Below are positions 27,096 through 34,580 of a stretch of 64,000 bases of DNA, piece after piece. This stretch comes from JAIOSM01 sp964593725 (lineage in GTDB: Bacteria; Desulfobacterota; Desulfobacteria; Desulfobacterales; Desulfobacteraceae), in the NCBI GenBank assembly GCA_964593725.1, contig CAZQJS010000012.1, positions 1 through 64,000 of the forward strand, written 5' to 3'. Position 1 is the first letter of the stretch. The number at the start of each line of letters is the position of its first letter. Below the pieces are notes generated by a model. That model was given only the letters and a program-made list of their open reading frames with translations. It did no database searches and was not told the origin of the DNA. Made by a program: the position numbers and the translations under genes.

Positions 27096-28215
27096 TATCT
27101 TTTTTTTGAAGTTTCATTGTTTTTAATTGATCCTCTAAGACCCCATTAAAATTTCTTATTTGTTCTTTAATGATAATTCTATCATTTTGGATTTTAATTA
27201 TTCGTCCGCTGTTAGTGCCTATATATGTGCCTACTTTAACCATATATCCTTTTCCACTTGATTCCTGTACCATGGCTACATTTCTCTTTCTGGACTTCAT
27301 GGTTATGACTGCTACTAATTTTATCTGGCTCAGATCAAGTTTCTCAAGGGGGGTGAGCTTTCTTGTAATTCTTTTCTTTTTTCCTTTTTTAGTGGTTTCC
27401 TTTTTTGTAGCCTTTGCAATGGGGGAGATAAAAGGGTCAAGTTTTCCCTCTGAGCTGTAATATGGTGTGATTTTATCTTTATTTATTTCATCTTTTAAAC
27501 TTTTATTTGTCAGTGTTGTTGTCTTATCATCACCAGGTTTTTTATTGTCAGTTTTAGGCTTTTCAGAAAGATTAGCTTTATTATCAGCTTTAGTTGCAGT
27601 CACATTTGGGGTCTCAGGTTTAACACTGTTTGCTGGTTTAGCTGTAACAATTGTATTCTTTGTGCTTTCAGGGGGTTTTTCAGCAGTTTTATTTATTTCA
27701 GGCTTTTGATTATTATTCTTTTCTGCAGCAATATCAGGCCTGCTTTTTACCATAGTATTGTCAGAATTGTTATCAGAATTGTTATCAGAAGTATTATCAG
27801 AAGTTTTGTCAGTGACATTGTCAGCAGAATTTTTATCATCTGTCTTTTCAGCAATAACATTTTTGGTCCCGTTATCAGCTGGCTCTTTAACGGCTTCGGG
27901 CTCAGCCTCTTTGATATCAGCTGGTTCNNNNNNNNNNNNNNNNNNNNNNNNNNNNNNNNNNNNNNNNNNNNNNNNNNNNNNNNNNNNNNNNNNNNNNNNN
28001 NNNNNNNNNNNNNNNNNNNNNNNNNNNTCTTTAACGGCTTCGGGCTCAGCCTCTTTGATATCAGCTGGTTCCTGCACCTGCGCAGGCATTTTTTTAGTAA
28101 TAAAAGTTTGAGTTTTCTGTTTTTGATTTTTTGGCTGGCTGTCGCAGGATGATAAAAATACAATAAAGGGGAAAAATAAAAATGCTATAAACAATAATTT
28201 TATATTTTTTTTCAT
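27088..28215 (-). CDS. pilP: Pilus assembly lipoprotein PilP, broken by a sequence gap
   Basis: Inner-membrane lipoprotein that links PilNO to PilQ. The signal ends in lipobox LSS|C (Cys24). The C-terminal HR domain is seen from SEGKLDPFISPIAK through LEKLDLSQIKLVAVI and GKGYMVKVGTYIGTNSGRIIKI. The middle is an unusually long Pro/Ala/Glu, Lys and Asn-rich spacer with a 14-residue tandem repeat EPADIKEAEPEAVK interrupted by 100 N. The frame holds across the N only by chance of length, so the true protein size is unknown. Ordinary PilP is near 180 residues; this one is twice that or more. Confidence 0.88.
   Translation of the reverse strand: MKKNIKLLFIAFLFFPFIVFLSSCDSQPKNQKQKTQTFITKKMPAQVQEPADIKEAEPEAVKXXXXXXXXXXXXXXXXXXXXXXXXXXXXXXXXXXEPADIKEAEPEAVKEPADNGTKNVIAEKTDDKNSADNVTDKTSDNTSDNNSDNNSDNTMVKSRPDIAAEKNNNQKPEINKTAEKPPESTKNTIVTAKPANSVKPETPNVTATKADNKANLSEKPKTDNKKPGDDKTTTLTNKSLKDEINKDKITPYYSSEGKLDPFISPIAKATKKETTKKGKKKRITRKLTPLEKLDLSQIKLVAVITMKSRKRNVAMVQESSGKGYMVKVGTYIGTNSGRIIKIQNDRIIIKEQIRNFNGVLEDQLKTMKLQKKDNG
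27768..27820 (-). repeat. Short degenerate 12-bp repeats in pilP (SDNN/SDNT units)
   Basis: Four or five near-copies of a 12-base unit such as AATTGTTATCAG encode Ser-Asp-Asn-Asn/Thr steps in the spacer of PilP. The copies differ in a few bases. They lie just downstream, in coding sense, of the larger 42-bp repeat. Confidence 0.7.
27886..28071 (-). repeat. pilP: 42-bp tandem repeat array in pilP, collapsed in assembly
   Basis: Identical 42-base copies lie at 27886-27927 and 28030-28071, directly bordering the N run on both sides; each encodes EPADIKEAEPEAVK. A partial third copy (EPAD) follows at the downstream coding side. The assembler evidently could not resolve the copy number. In a true array the hidden length should be a multiple of 42 minus 2 bases. 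Confidence 0.92.
27928..28027. other. Scaffold gap (100 N)
   Basis: Exactly 100 unknown bases, a conventional placeholder size, flanked by identical repeat copies. The real length is not given by the number of N. Confidence 0.98.
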
Positions 28216-28223
28216 TGTTTGTC

Positions 28224-28862
28224 TTATTTTTTTCCTTTCTTTTTGTTACTAACCTCTTTATTAACAAATCTGTATGTCTCAGCTTCACAGGAAACGTTGA
28301 GTATATGTCCACCATTGGTACTTTGCATTGAAATACTGTTAATATTAACTATCCTGTATAGCCTTGAGACTTCATCAAAAAAATGAACATGCTGATGGAA
28401 TCGTCCCTGGACTACCATACTTACAGGTATTACAGCATAGAAGCCCTCTTTGACCTGTTCAGGTTTTGGTTTGAAATTGATAAATTTTAAACCTGTTTTT
28501 GTACCTGCCCTGGAGATTTCAGTGAGCAGGACAGGAATCTCTTTTTCATTTGGAAGAGCCGCCATTGCATAGTTTAATTCTTCTTTAAGTTTTTTTAACT
28601 TTTCTTCAAGCTGGGGAAGAATTTTAGCCTTGGCTTCATAAGTAACAAGAGTCCTTTTTTTAGTTTTTAATGTCTGTTTTAATTTTTCAATCTTTTCAAA
28701 TTTTGGTTTGAAGATAAAAAAGTAAAAACCAGCTCCAATGACAGCAATGGTTACAAAAAAAATAAGAAATTTCTGTAAACCGGAAAGAGCCCCTGCCCAT
28801 TGAAAAATAGGCGCTATATCTTCTGTTTTTTTGTTTTTGTCTGATTTTTTTAAAATACTCAT
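28224..28862 (-). CDS. pilO: Type IV pilus inner-membrane protein PilO
   Basis: Bitopic membrane protein of the alignment complex, 212 residues from the ATG at 28862, which overlaps the pilN stop (ATGA). The frame is open further upstream but that part lies in pilN. It has one membrane span (about 30-50), a coiled coil (FEKIEKLKQTLKTKKRTLVTYEAKAKILPQLEEKL) and a ferredoxin-like periplasmic part with the PilO-type LPNEKEIPVLLTEISRAGTKTGLKFINFKP and MVVQGRFHQHVHFFDEVSRL. Confidence 0.94.
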   Translation of the reverse strand: MSILKKSDKNKKTEDIAPIFQWAGALSGLQKFLIFFVTIAVIGAGFYFFIFKPKFEKIEKLKQTLKTKKRTLVTYEAKAKILPQLEEKLKKLKEELNYAMAALPNEKEIPVLLTEISRAGTKTGLKFINFKPKPEQVKEGFYAVIPVSMVVQGRFHQHVHFFDEVSRLYRIVNINSISMQSTNGGHILNVSCEAETYRFVNKEVSNKKKGKK

Positions 28863-29434
28863 TTTTTCGCTGTTTTCCCGGCTTTGGTCAGGTTTCTGCG
28901 GCAAGAAAGCGCAAAATTCTGTACTGTTATTCTCTTACCAATTGTCCTAAGTGTTAAATTATTTAATTTTACATCTTTATGAAACAATGGTGAGGTTTCC
29001 AGGTTTGTCATGAAGTCAGCAACAGTTTTCTGGTCAAAAGCTACTCCTGTGATATTAACAGTGGACTGGTTGATTTGTAAGCTTGTCAGCCACATCTTTT
29101 CCGGCAGAACAAGATTTGTCATGTTGTCAAGCAGGACAACCATCTCTCTTCTTCTGCTTTTTAGTGATTTTATTGTGTGTACCTTTTTTTCGTAGGTGCT
29201 TATCTCTTTTTTTATCTCATTGACCCGCTGTGCCTTTGCTTTATATCGGGCTATGTCATTTTCCACTCTTTTTATTTCATTGCCAAGGGTTTCAATCTTT
29301 TTGTCCAGGTGTAGGCCATAGTAAGACAGACCAAGGACCAGAAAAATTATCAGAAGTATAAAAATTGAAACCTCTTTTCGTATATTTTCCCGCCTGCGAG
29401 CTGCCCTGAATGGTAAGAGATTTATCCGTATCAT
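28859..29434 (-). CDS. pilN: Type IV pilus inner-membrane protein PilN
   Basis: Partner of PilO and PilM, 191 residues. It begins with the conserved INLLPFRAARRRENIRKE cytoplasmic peptide that docks into PilM, then a single span (about 24-42), a coiled coil and a periplasmic Fimbrial assembly domain with LPEKMWLTSLQINQSTVNITGVAFDQKTVADFMTNLETSP. It overlaps both neighbours by four bases. Confidence 0.95.
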   Translation of the reverse strand: MIRINLLPFRAARRRENIRKEVSIFILLIIFLVLGLSYYGLHLDKKIETLGNEIKRVENDIARYKAKAQRVNEIKKEISTYEKKVHTIKSLKSRRREMVVLLDNMTNLVLPEKMWLTSLQINQSTVNITGVAFDQKTVADFMTNLETSPLFHKDVKLNNLTLRTIGKRITVQNFALSCRRNLTKAGKTAKK

Positions 29435-30495
29435 TTGTCATCTACCCTTCTTAAGCCTAATCCTATGGCAATTGAGACCAGGGGAGCAAGTTCATCAATG
29501 GTCTCTTCCGGTATACGCTTTTCATCATACTCTATTCCCTCAAATGGGTTTAATATGGATACACTGGTATTCAGCTCCGATGCAAGTGCTTCCGGGAATC
29601 CCTTAATCAGTGCCCCGCCTCCCGTTAAAAAGACAAGTTCCACGTCATCATTTTTTGATTTTGATCTGAATGTGCTGACCATGCCGTAGATATCAGCACA
29701 CCACTCGTCTATTATGCCAAGGGTGATCTCTCTTATCTCTTCAACAGAAAGTAAATCAGATTTCTGTTCTGCAATTATTGTTTCAGCCTCTTCTTCGCTG
29801 CACTCGGCCTCGGCTGCAATTTCATCTCTGATCTGTGCTATCCCGTTTCCATTATCCCTCATCATTAGAGATGTCCCGCCCCGTACAATATTCAGGGATG
29901 TTTTTGAGACTCCCACATCAACAAGCATTGAGACTTTATCTTCAGATATGTTTGGAAGTCTTTCATATATGTTTTGAAGGGCAAAGGTGTCAACCTCAAT
30001 GATACAGGGATTTAAACCAGCCATGTTGATCAGATCAATGTATTCAGCAACAAGATCTCTTTTAACTGCCACAAGAAGGACACTGATCTGTTCCGGTGAG
30101 AAGTCACTTTCACCAAGTACCTGATAGTCTATGTTTACTTCTTCTATATCATAGGGGATATATTGTTCAGCTTCCGCATAGATCTGGTCTTGAAGCTCTT
30201 CTTCAGTTGCCCTTGCCATATTAATGGTTTTAACAATAACTGAGTAGCCGCCCGTTGCAATGGCAACATTCTTTTCCCGGATTTTATTTGTCTTAAAAAG
30301 GGTTGCTATTGCCTCAGCAATGGTTTTCATATCCTCAATTCTGCCATCAACTATTGAACCTATCGGAATCGGTACCACACCAAACTTTTTAAGGACATAC
30401 TCGTCGCCCTTACCTTTTTTCCTGAGTTCTGCAACTTTGATAAAGGAGGATCCCAAATCCAATCCTACAAGGTGATCTTTTGGCTGGAATAACAT
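29431..30495 (-). CDS. pilM: Type IV pilus actin-like protein PilM
   Basis: Cytoplasmic ATP-binding platform of the pilus machine, 354 residues. Actin-fold motifs are visible: VGLDLGSSFIKVAELRK (phosphate 1), SMLVDVGVSKTSLNIV (phosphate 2) and VFLTGGGALIKGFPEAL (adenosine). The usual EAEQYIPYDIEEVNIDYQVL stretch is present. It heads pilMNOPQ; a promoter with a consensus -35 lies upstream at 30583-30611. Confidence 0.96.
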   Translation of the reverse strand: MLFQPKDHLVGLDLGSSFIKVAELRKKGKGDEYVLKKFGVVPIPIGSIVDGRIEDMKTIAEAIATLFKTNKIREKNVAIATGGYSVIVKTINMARATEEELQDQIYAEAEQYIPYDIEEVNIDYQVLGESDFSPEQISVLLVAVKRDLVAEYIDLINMAGLNPCIIEVDTFALQNIYERLPNISEDKVSMLVDVGVSKTSLNIVRGGTSLMMRDNGNGIAQIRDEIAAEAECSEEEAETIIAEQKSDLLSVEEIREITLGIIDEWCADIYGMVSTFRSKSKNDDVELVFLTGGGALIKGFPEALASELNTSVSILNPFEGIEYDEKRIPEETIDELAPLVSIAIGLGLRRVDDK

Positions 30496-30582
30496 ATATT
30501 TTTATTTTACTCTCTTTTTAATTATCGGTAAATAATTCATGAAACCCTTCCAGTATGTATAATATATGCCTATTTGTTAATA

Positions 30583-30611
30583 TTTATGCTATTATCTTAT
30601 TGCAATGTCAA
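30583..30611 (-). promoter_or_regulatory. Predicted sigma-70 promoter of pilMNOPQ
   Basis: On the minus strand TTGACA (30606-30611), a 17-base spacer and CATAAA (30583-30588). The -35 is perfect and the -10 matches weakly. It would start a transcript about 80 bases ahead of pilM. The 185-base divergent region also has to hold the promoter of the kinase gene. Confidence 0.6.
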
Positions 30612-30679
30612 GTGTTTTTATTGTATTTTTCATGAAAATGCACAAATAACAAGGTAAAATGGGTAAAAACATATAATTT

Positions 30680-32104
30680 ATGGTAATGGAAAAGAACAAT
30701 TTACAGAGTGAAGGCCCCTTCAGGCTGGTAAAGTATTTTACTTTCTCAAGTCTGATAGTAATGTTTATTGCTACAATTATTATTTCGGTACTAAACACCC
30801 ACTGGGCAAAACAGACCCTCATGGAAAAGAGCAAAGAGTATGACAGATTACTTGTTGAAAATTTAAATCATCAGATTTTCATAAGATTTGTGCTTCCAAC
30901 GGTGCGGCGAGAGGGGAAAATACAACTTAGAAAAGATGTGCAATACAGGAGGATCGACAGTGTTATTCAATCAACCCTGCATGGTTTTAATGTTGAAATG
31001 GTTAATATTTATGGAGATAATGATATAATTTCATATAGTTTTGACAGAAAAAAAGTCGGGACAAAACATGCATTTGGTGAGGAGTATCAAAGGGCTGTTA
31101 ATGAGGGATTAACCTCAAAGTTTGTCAAGGGGGGCAATCCCTTTGAACTTTTTTTCGATTTTCCAGAAAAAACCCAGATTGTGACACTTGCATTATTGCG
31201 GGCTGAAGAGCTCAAATCCTCAATTCTTTCCGGTCAGGTTATTGGCGCCATCGAGATTGTCAGGGATGTTTCGGATGATTTTAAAAAGCTTGCAAAACTT
31301 CAGGGTATGATACTTGCCTCTTGTTTTATGGTCATGAGTATACTCTTCATTCTTTTAAAGGTTGTGGTTAAAAAAAGAGAGATAATAATTAAAGAAAAAG
31401 CTGAAGAAAGATCGCAGTTAAAAGAGCGATTAAGAAAAGCTGAACATCTTTCAGCAATAGGAGAGATGACAGCCGGTGTATCCCATGAAATCAGAAATCC
31501 GCTTGGGATAATAAAGAGCAGCGCCGAATTGCTGAAAAAGCAGATTGTTAAAAATAATTTAAGTACAACCATTCCAGATATTATTATTGAAGAATCAGGC
31601 AGGTTGAATAATATTATCAAGGATTTTCTTGACTTTGCCAAACCCAGGACACCAAACTTACATCCATGCCGGATCGAAAATATTATAGAGAAAAATATTG
31701 CTTTTTTCTCCCCCCAGACCAGGGATACGGATTTTAAGATTGAACAAAGGTTTGCACCTGATCTGCCTGAAATACCGGCTGATTCAGCCATGCTGTACCA
31801 GGCATTTTTGAATATACTCATAAATTCTTACCAGGCCTCCTGTAAAACAGGCAGGGTTGTTGTTGAAATATTTCAGGATAATAACCATATTATTATCAAT
31901 TTTCTGGATCAGGGAGATGGACTGGATGAGGATGAACTTGAAAAAATCTGGACACCTTTTTATACCACAAAGGATTCCGGGACCGGCCTTGGCCTTGGAA
32001 TAGTAAAGAATATTATTGATGCCCACAATGGAACCATTAAAATATCCAATCGTAAATTAAAAGGGGCTAAGGTTACAATAAGATTGCCTGTAAAGGAGAG
32101 CTGA
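30680..32104 (+). CDS. Sensor histidine kinase, NtrB/ZraS type
   Basis: Membrane kinase of 474 residues. Spans at about 22-40 and 208-230 enclose a periplasmic sensor of some 165 residues (FEV-like NVEMVNIYGDNDIISYSFDRKKVGTKHAFGEEYQ). A HAMP-less linker leads to HisKA with His269 in GVSHEIRNPLGIIKSSAELL, and HATPase with NILINSYQAS (N box), DQGDGLD (G1) and GTGLGLGIVKNIIDAHNG (G2). It signals to the sigma-54 activator encoded four bases downstream. Divergent from pilM, but no PilS-like six-span sensor, so a pilus link is not implied. Confidence 0.93.
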   Translation: MVMEKNNLQSEGPFRLVKYFTFSSLIVMFIATIIISVLNTHWAKQTLMEKSKEYDRLLVENLNHQIFIRFVLPTVRREGKIQLRKDVQYRRIDSVIQSTLHGFNVEMVNIYGDNDIISYSFDRKKVGTKHAFGEEYQRAVNEGLTSKFVKGGNPFELFFDFPEKTQIVTLALLRAEELKSSILSGQVIGAIEIVRDVSDDFKKLAKLQGMILASCFMVMSILFILLKVVVKKREIIIKEKAEERSQLKERLRKAEHLSAIGEMTAGVSHEIRNPLGIIKSSAELLKKQIVKNNLSTTIPDIIIEESGRLNNIIKDFLDFAKPRTPNLHPCRIENIIEKNIAFFSPQTRDTDFKIEQRFAPDLPEIPADSAMLYQAFLNILINSYQASCKTGRVVVEIFQDNNHIIINFLDQGDGLDEDELEKIWTPFYTTKDSGTGLGLGIVKNIIDAHNGTIKISNRKLKGAKVTIRLPVKES

Positions 32105-32107
32105 TTA

Positions 32108-33478
32108 ATGGAAAGTGTAATTATTGTTGATGATGAAAAACATTATCCTTTGATTTTAAAAGAAGTTTTAAAAGAAGATGGTTATATGTCTTATCCAGCC
32201 TCAAGCGGCCTTGAAGCCCTGGATATTTTGCGCCAGGAGAATATTGATCTTGTACTTACGGATGTTAAAATGCCCGGAATGGACGGAGTTGAGCTTTTGT
32301 CAAGAATAAAGGAGATCAATCCCCATATACCTGTAATTGTCATGACTGCCCATGGCAGTGTTGAAAAAGCAGTTGAAGCAATGCAGAAAGGAGCATATAC
32401 ATTTATTCAGAAACCGTTTGAAAATGAGGTTTTATTAAGTCATATTTCCAAGGCACTTTCCATATATAAAATAGTGCAGGAAAATGTAATGCTAAGAGAT
32501 GCAATCAGTTCCAGATATAGTTTTGGAAATATAATCGGCAAAAGTAAAGTAATGCAGGAATTGTATGAAACAATAAAAAAAGTTGCTCCTTCCAGTGCCA
32601 GTGTTTTAATCGAGGGGGAAAGTGGTACAGGCAAAGAACTTGTTGCAAAATCAATACACTATAACAGCACACGCAAGAATAAGCCTCTTATTGCAGTTAA
32701 TTGTTCAGCCTTTGCAGAGAGTCTGCTGGAAAGTGAGTTGTTCGGCCATGAAAAAGGTGCTTTCACAGGTGCTGCCGGGAGGAAAAAGGGAAGGTTTGAA
32801 ATGGCAGATAAGGGTACTCTTTTTCTGGATGAGATCGGAGAGTTGTCATTGAACTTACAGGTTAAACTTTTAAGAGTCCTCCAGGAAAAAAGTCTTGAAC
32901 GTGTTGGTGGTACAGAGCCTGTTTCTGTTGACTTCCGCCTCATTGCCGCAACCAATAAGAACCTTGAAAAGGAAGTTGAAAATGGCAGGTTCAGGGAGGA
33001 TCTTTATTATAGATTGAATGTTGTTAAAGCATCAATCCCTCCCCTGCGGGAACGGAAAGAAGATATCCCTCTTCTTGTCAGCCATTTTATCAAAAAATAT
33101 GCACTTGATAACACTTCTTCCATTGAGGTAAGGGGCATAACCCAGGAAGCAGCCAGGCTGTTATTTGATCAGCAGTGGAGGGGTAATGTAAGGGAACTTG
33201 AGAATGCAATTGAAAGAGCTGTGATATTGTCTTCAGATGAAGATATTACACCGGCTGATCTTCCCCTGACAATAAGGCAGAGTGTCGGCCTTGGTCTGGA
33301 CCTTGGCGGCATTCCTGAAAACGCAGGACTTTCAGAGACTCTTTCATCTGTGGAGAAGCGGATGATTCAAAGGGCAATGACCCTTGCAGGCGGTGTTCAA
33401 ATACGGGCTGCTGAAATTCTTGGTATAGGAAAAAGCGGGTTGAACCAGAAGATAAAAAAGTATGGTTTAGATAAATGA
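32108..33478 (+). CDS. Sigma-54-dependent response regulator (NtrC family)
   Basis: Transcription activator of 456 residues with the full three-domain plan. The receiver has VDDE and phospho-acceptor Asp52 (LVLTDVKMPGMDG). The AAA+ domain has Walker A GESGTGKE (170-177), the sigma-54 contact loop GAFTGA (217-222), Walker B LFLDEIGELS and RLIAATNKNLE. A Fis-type helix-turn-helix (RAAEILGIGKSGLNQKIKKYGL) ends it. It is intact and should open sigma-54 promoters; a near-consensus one with two palindromes lies immediately downstream. Confidence 0.96.
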   Translation: MESVIIVDDEKHYPLILKEVLKEDGYMSYPASSGLEALDILRQENIDLVLTDVKMPGMDGVELLSRIKEINPHIPVIVMTAHGSVEKAVEAMQKGAYTFIQKPFENEVLLSHISKALSIYKIVQENVMLRDAISSRYSFGNIIGKSKVMQELYETIKKVAPSSASVLIEGESGTGKELVAKSIHYNSTRKNKPLIAVNCSAFAESLLESELFGHEKGAFTGAAGRKKGRFEMADKGTLFLDEIGELSLNLQVKLLRVLQEKSLERVGGTEPVSVDFRLIAATNKNLEKEVENGRFREDLYYRLNVVKASIPPLRERKEDIPLLVSHFIKKYALDNTSSIEVRGITQEAARLLFDQQWRGNVRELENAIERAVILSSDEDITPADLPLTIRQSVGLGLDLGGIPENAGLSETLSSVEKRMIQRAMTLAGGVQIRAAEILGIGKSGLNQKIKKYGLDK

Positions 33479-33494
33479 ACCTGGCACAAGGCAG

Positions 33495-33510
33495 GTTCAA
33501 AATTTTGAAC
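33495..33510. promoter_or_regulatory. Palindrome copy 1, candidate enhancer site
   Basis: GTTCAAAATTTTGAAC is a perfect 16-bp palindrome, with the same flanks (CAG before, TT after) as the second copy at 33586-33601. It lies 17 bases after the activator gene and about 255 bases upstream of the expected sigma-54 transcription start, a normal position for an NtrC-type binding site. Confidence 0.75.
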
Positions 33511-33585
33511 TTTTCTGAAAATCAGATAATTCTATTATAATTCCAAGTTGTTATATCCAATCTATATAAGTGTTTTAAAAAACAG

Positions 33586-33601
33586 GTTCAAAATTTTGAA
33601 C
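33586..33601. promoter_or_regulatory. Palindrome copy 2, candidate enhancer site
   Basis: Second exact copy of GTTCAAAATTTTGAAC, 91 bases from the first and about 165 bases before the predicted sigma-54 start. Identity extends to 21 bases including flanks. I found no third copy in the window. Confidence 0.75.
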
Positions 33602-33730
33602 TTAAATTTTATTTTTTAATGTTGAATCAGAATAAAGCTTCCTGGCAGAGTGGAGAATAATTTTAGCAGTATCCTTTAATTTCAAAGGCTTAAGATTATA
33701 AAATATTTTATTGGATAATACCTGGATGCT

Positions 33731-33747
33731 TTGGCAAGGTATTTGCT
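33731..33747 (+). promoter_or_regulatory. Sigma-54 promoter, near consensus
   Basis: TTGGCAAGGTATTTGCT fits the consensus YTGGCACGRNNNTTGCW with one mismatch (A for C at position 7) and correct 12-base spacing of GG (-25/-24) to GC (-13/-12). The expected transcription start is near 33758. It points to the terminator at 33794-33825 and has no plus-strand gene behind it. Confidence 0.75.
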
Positions 33748-33757
33748 TTATAATTAA

Positions 33758-33825
33758 ATAACGTTAATTTTTTCATCTTTGTTTCTCCTTTTTAAAAAAG
33801 CTGCTGATTATTCAGCAGCTTTTTT
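33758..33825 (+). ncRNA. Candidate sigma-54-dependent small RNA, about 68 nt
   Basis: Inferred transcript from the sigma-54 promoter to the perfect terminator. The 5' part is U-rich and unstructured with TTTCTCCTTTTT, which is complementary to Shine-Dalgarno sequences; the 3' part is a stable hairpin with a U tail, as in Hfq-bound RNAs. Its position behind a kinase/activator pair resembles the cbrAB-crcZ arrangement of pseudomonads. No expression evidence is available; the promoter could instead be a relic of a lost gene. Confidence 0.45.
33794..33825. terminator. Perfect two-way terminator
   Basis: AAAAAAGCTGCTGA, loop TTAT, TCAGCAGCTTTTTT: a 14-bp stem with a 4-base loop. A- and T-runs form part of the stem, so it works in both directions. 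It ends the minus-strand YfgM-like transcript (stop at 33862) and any plus-strand transcript from 33758. Confidence 0.92.
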
Positions 33826-33861
33826 ATTTTCAGCAGATCAGCAGATATACAGAAAAATTGA

Positions 33862-34545
33862 TCAGTTAAGCTTGTCTTTAGCCATTGCCGTGTAAAGGGA
33901 ACCTGGATATTCTTTTATAAGCTTTTTATAAAAATCATTGCCTGTTTTGTTATCACCTGCCTTTTCAGCAAGCATACCAAGGTTGAAAAGCGCTTCATCT
34001 TTTAACATATAATTATCACCTTGTATAATTTTTTCAAAATACCCTTCTGCTTCTTTAAAATTTTTAAGGCCGAGACAGGTGCGCCCCAGGGAGGCAAGGA
34101 TCAATTCTTCAATTGTTTTATCTTTTTTTAAATCAGACAGTGCACTTTTATAATATTTATAAGCCTCTGCAAATTCTGCAGCATCATAGCATATTTTTGC
34201 AAATTTAATTTTAGCTGTTTTGCCGGAATCAGTATTGGAATAATCTTCAAAAAGTTTTGCAAAATCATCTTTCACATCCAGGTATGCTTTTTTCTGATCC
34301 TTGGTTTTGCTGTATTTTGCAAGTGTTTCATTGAGCAGCATGGCTGCTTTATCGCCCGATGATTTTATATTAAAGATAACTATTGAGAAGATAGCTATGG
34401 CAGCAATAAAAGCAATAGCTATAAATGATAATTGCTTTTTATATGTTTTTATATATTGCCATGCTTTAATAAGGTTCTCCTGAAAAGGATCCAGTTCCTC
34501 GAGTTCTTTTCTGCGTTCATTTGATACTCTCTGTTGTCTTGCCAT
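33862..34545 (-). CDS. YfgM-like TPR membrane protein
   Basis: A 227-residue protein with a charged cytoplasmic N-terminus, one membrane span (about 40-60, LSFIAIAFIAAIAIFSIVIF) and periplasmic tetratricopeptide repeats (KICYDAAEFAEAYKYYKSALSDL, GRTCLGLKNFKEAEGYFEKII, EALFNLGMLAEKAGDNKTGNDFYKKLIKEYPGS). This is the plan of YfgM, a helper of secretion and periplasmic chaperones. It is the last gene of the feo transcript, 35 bases after the SH3b gene, and ends at a strong terminator. Confidence 0.82.
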   Translation of the reverse strand: MARQQRVSNERRKELEELDPFQENLIKAWQYIKTYKKQLSFIAIAFIAAIAIFSIVIFNIKSSGDKAAMLLNETLAKYSKTKDQKKAYLDVKDDFAKLFEDYSNTDSGKTAKIKFAKICYDAAEFAEAYKYYKSALSDLKKDKTIEELILASLGRTCLGLKNFKEAEGYFEKIIQGDNYMLKDEALFNLGMLAEKAGDNKTGNDFYKKLIKEYPGSLYTAMAKDKLN

Positions 34546-34580
34546 ATCCTGCCTTTAGTTATTAAAAAAATAAATTATTG

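Larger units (their letters stand above)
33479..33861. other. 383-bp gene-free regulatory stretch
   Basis: No plus-strand gene of credible length lies here. It holds two identical 16-bp palindromes (33495, 33586), a sigma-54 promoter (33731-33747), a predicted start near 33758 and a perfect terminator (33794-33825). On the minus strand there is a 22-codon frame from 33776 to 33708 beginning MKKLTLFNYK behind AAGGAG; it overlaps the promoter and is of doubtful reality. Confidence 0.8.

Noticed and set aside
27747..28163. Long open frames on both strands across the N run
   Set aside because: They are open only because unknown bases cannot contain stops and because the repeat is low in stops; pilP explains the region.
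33761..33770. AACGTTAA motifs here, at 1609 and at 51575 as a common operator
   Set aside because: The motif is short and AT-rich, one copy is inside livM, and the contexts are unrelated.
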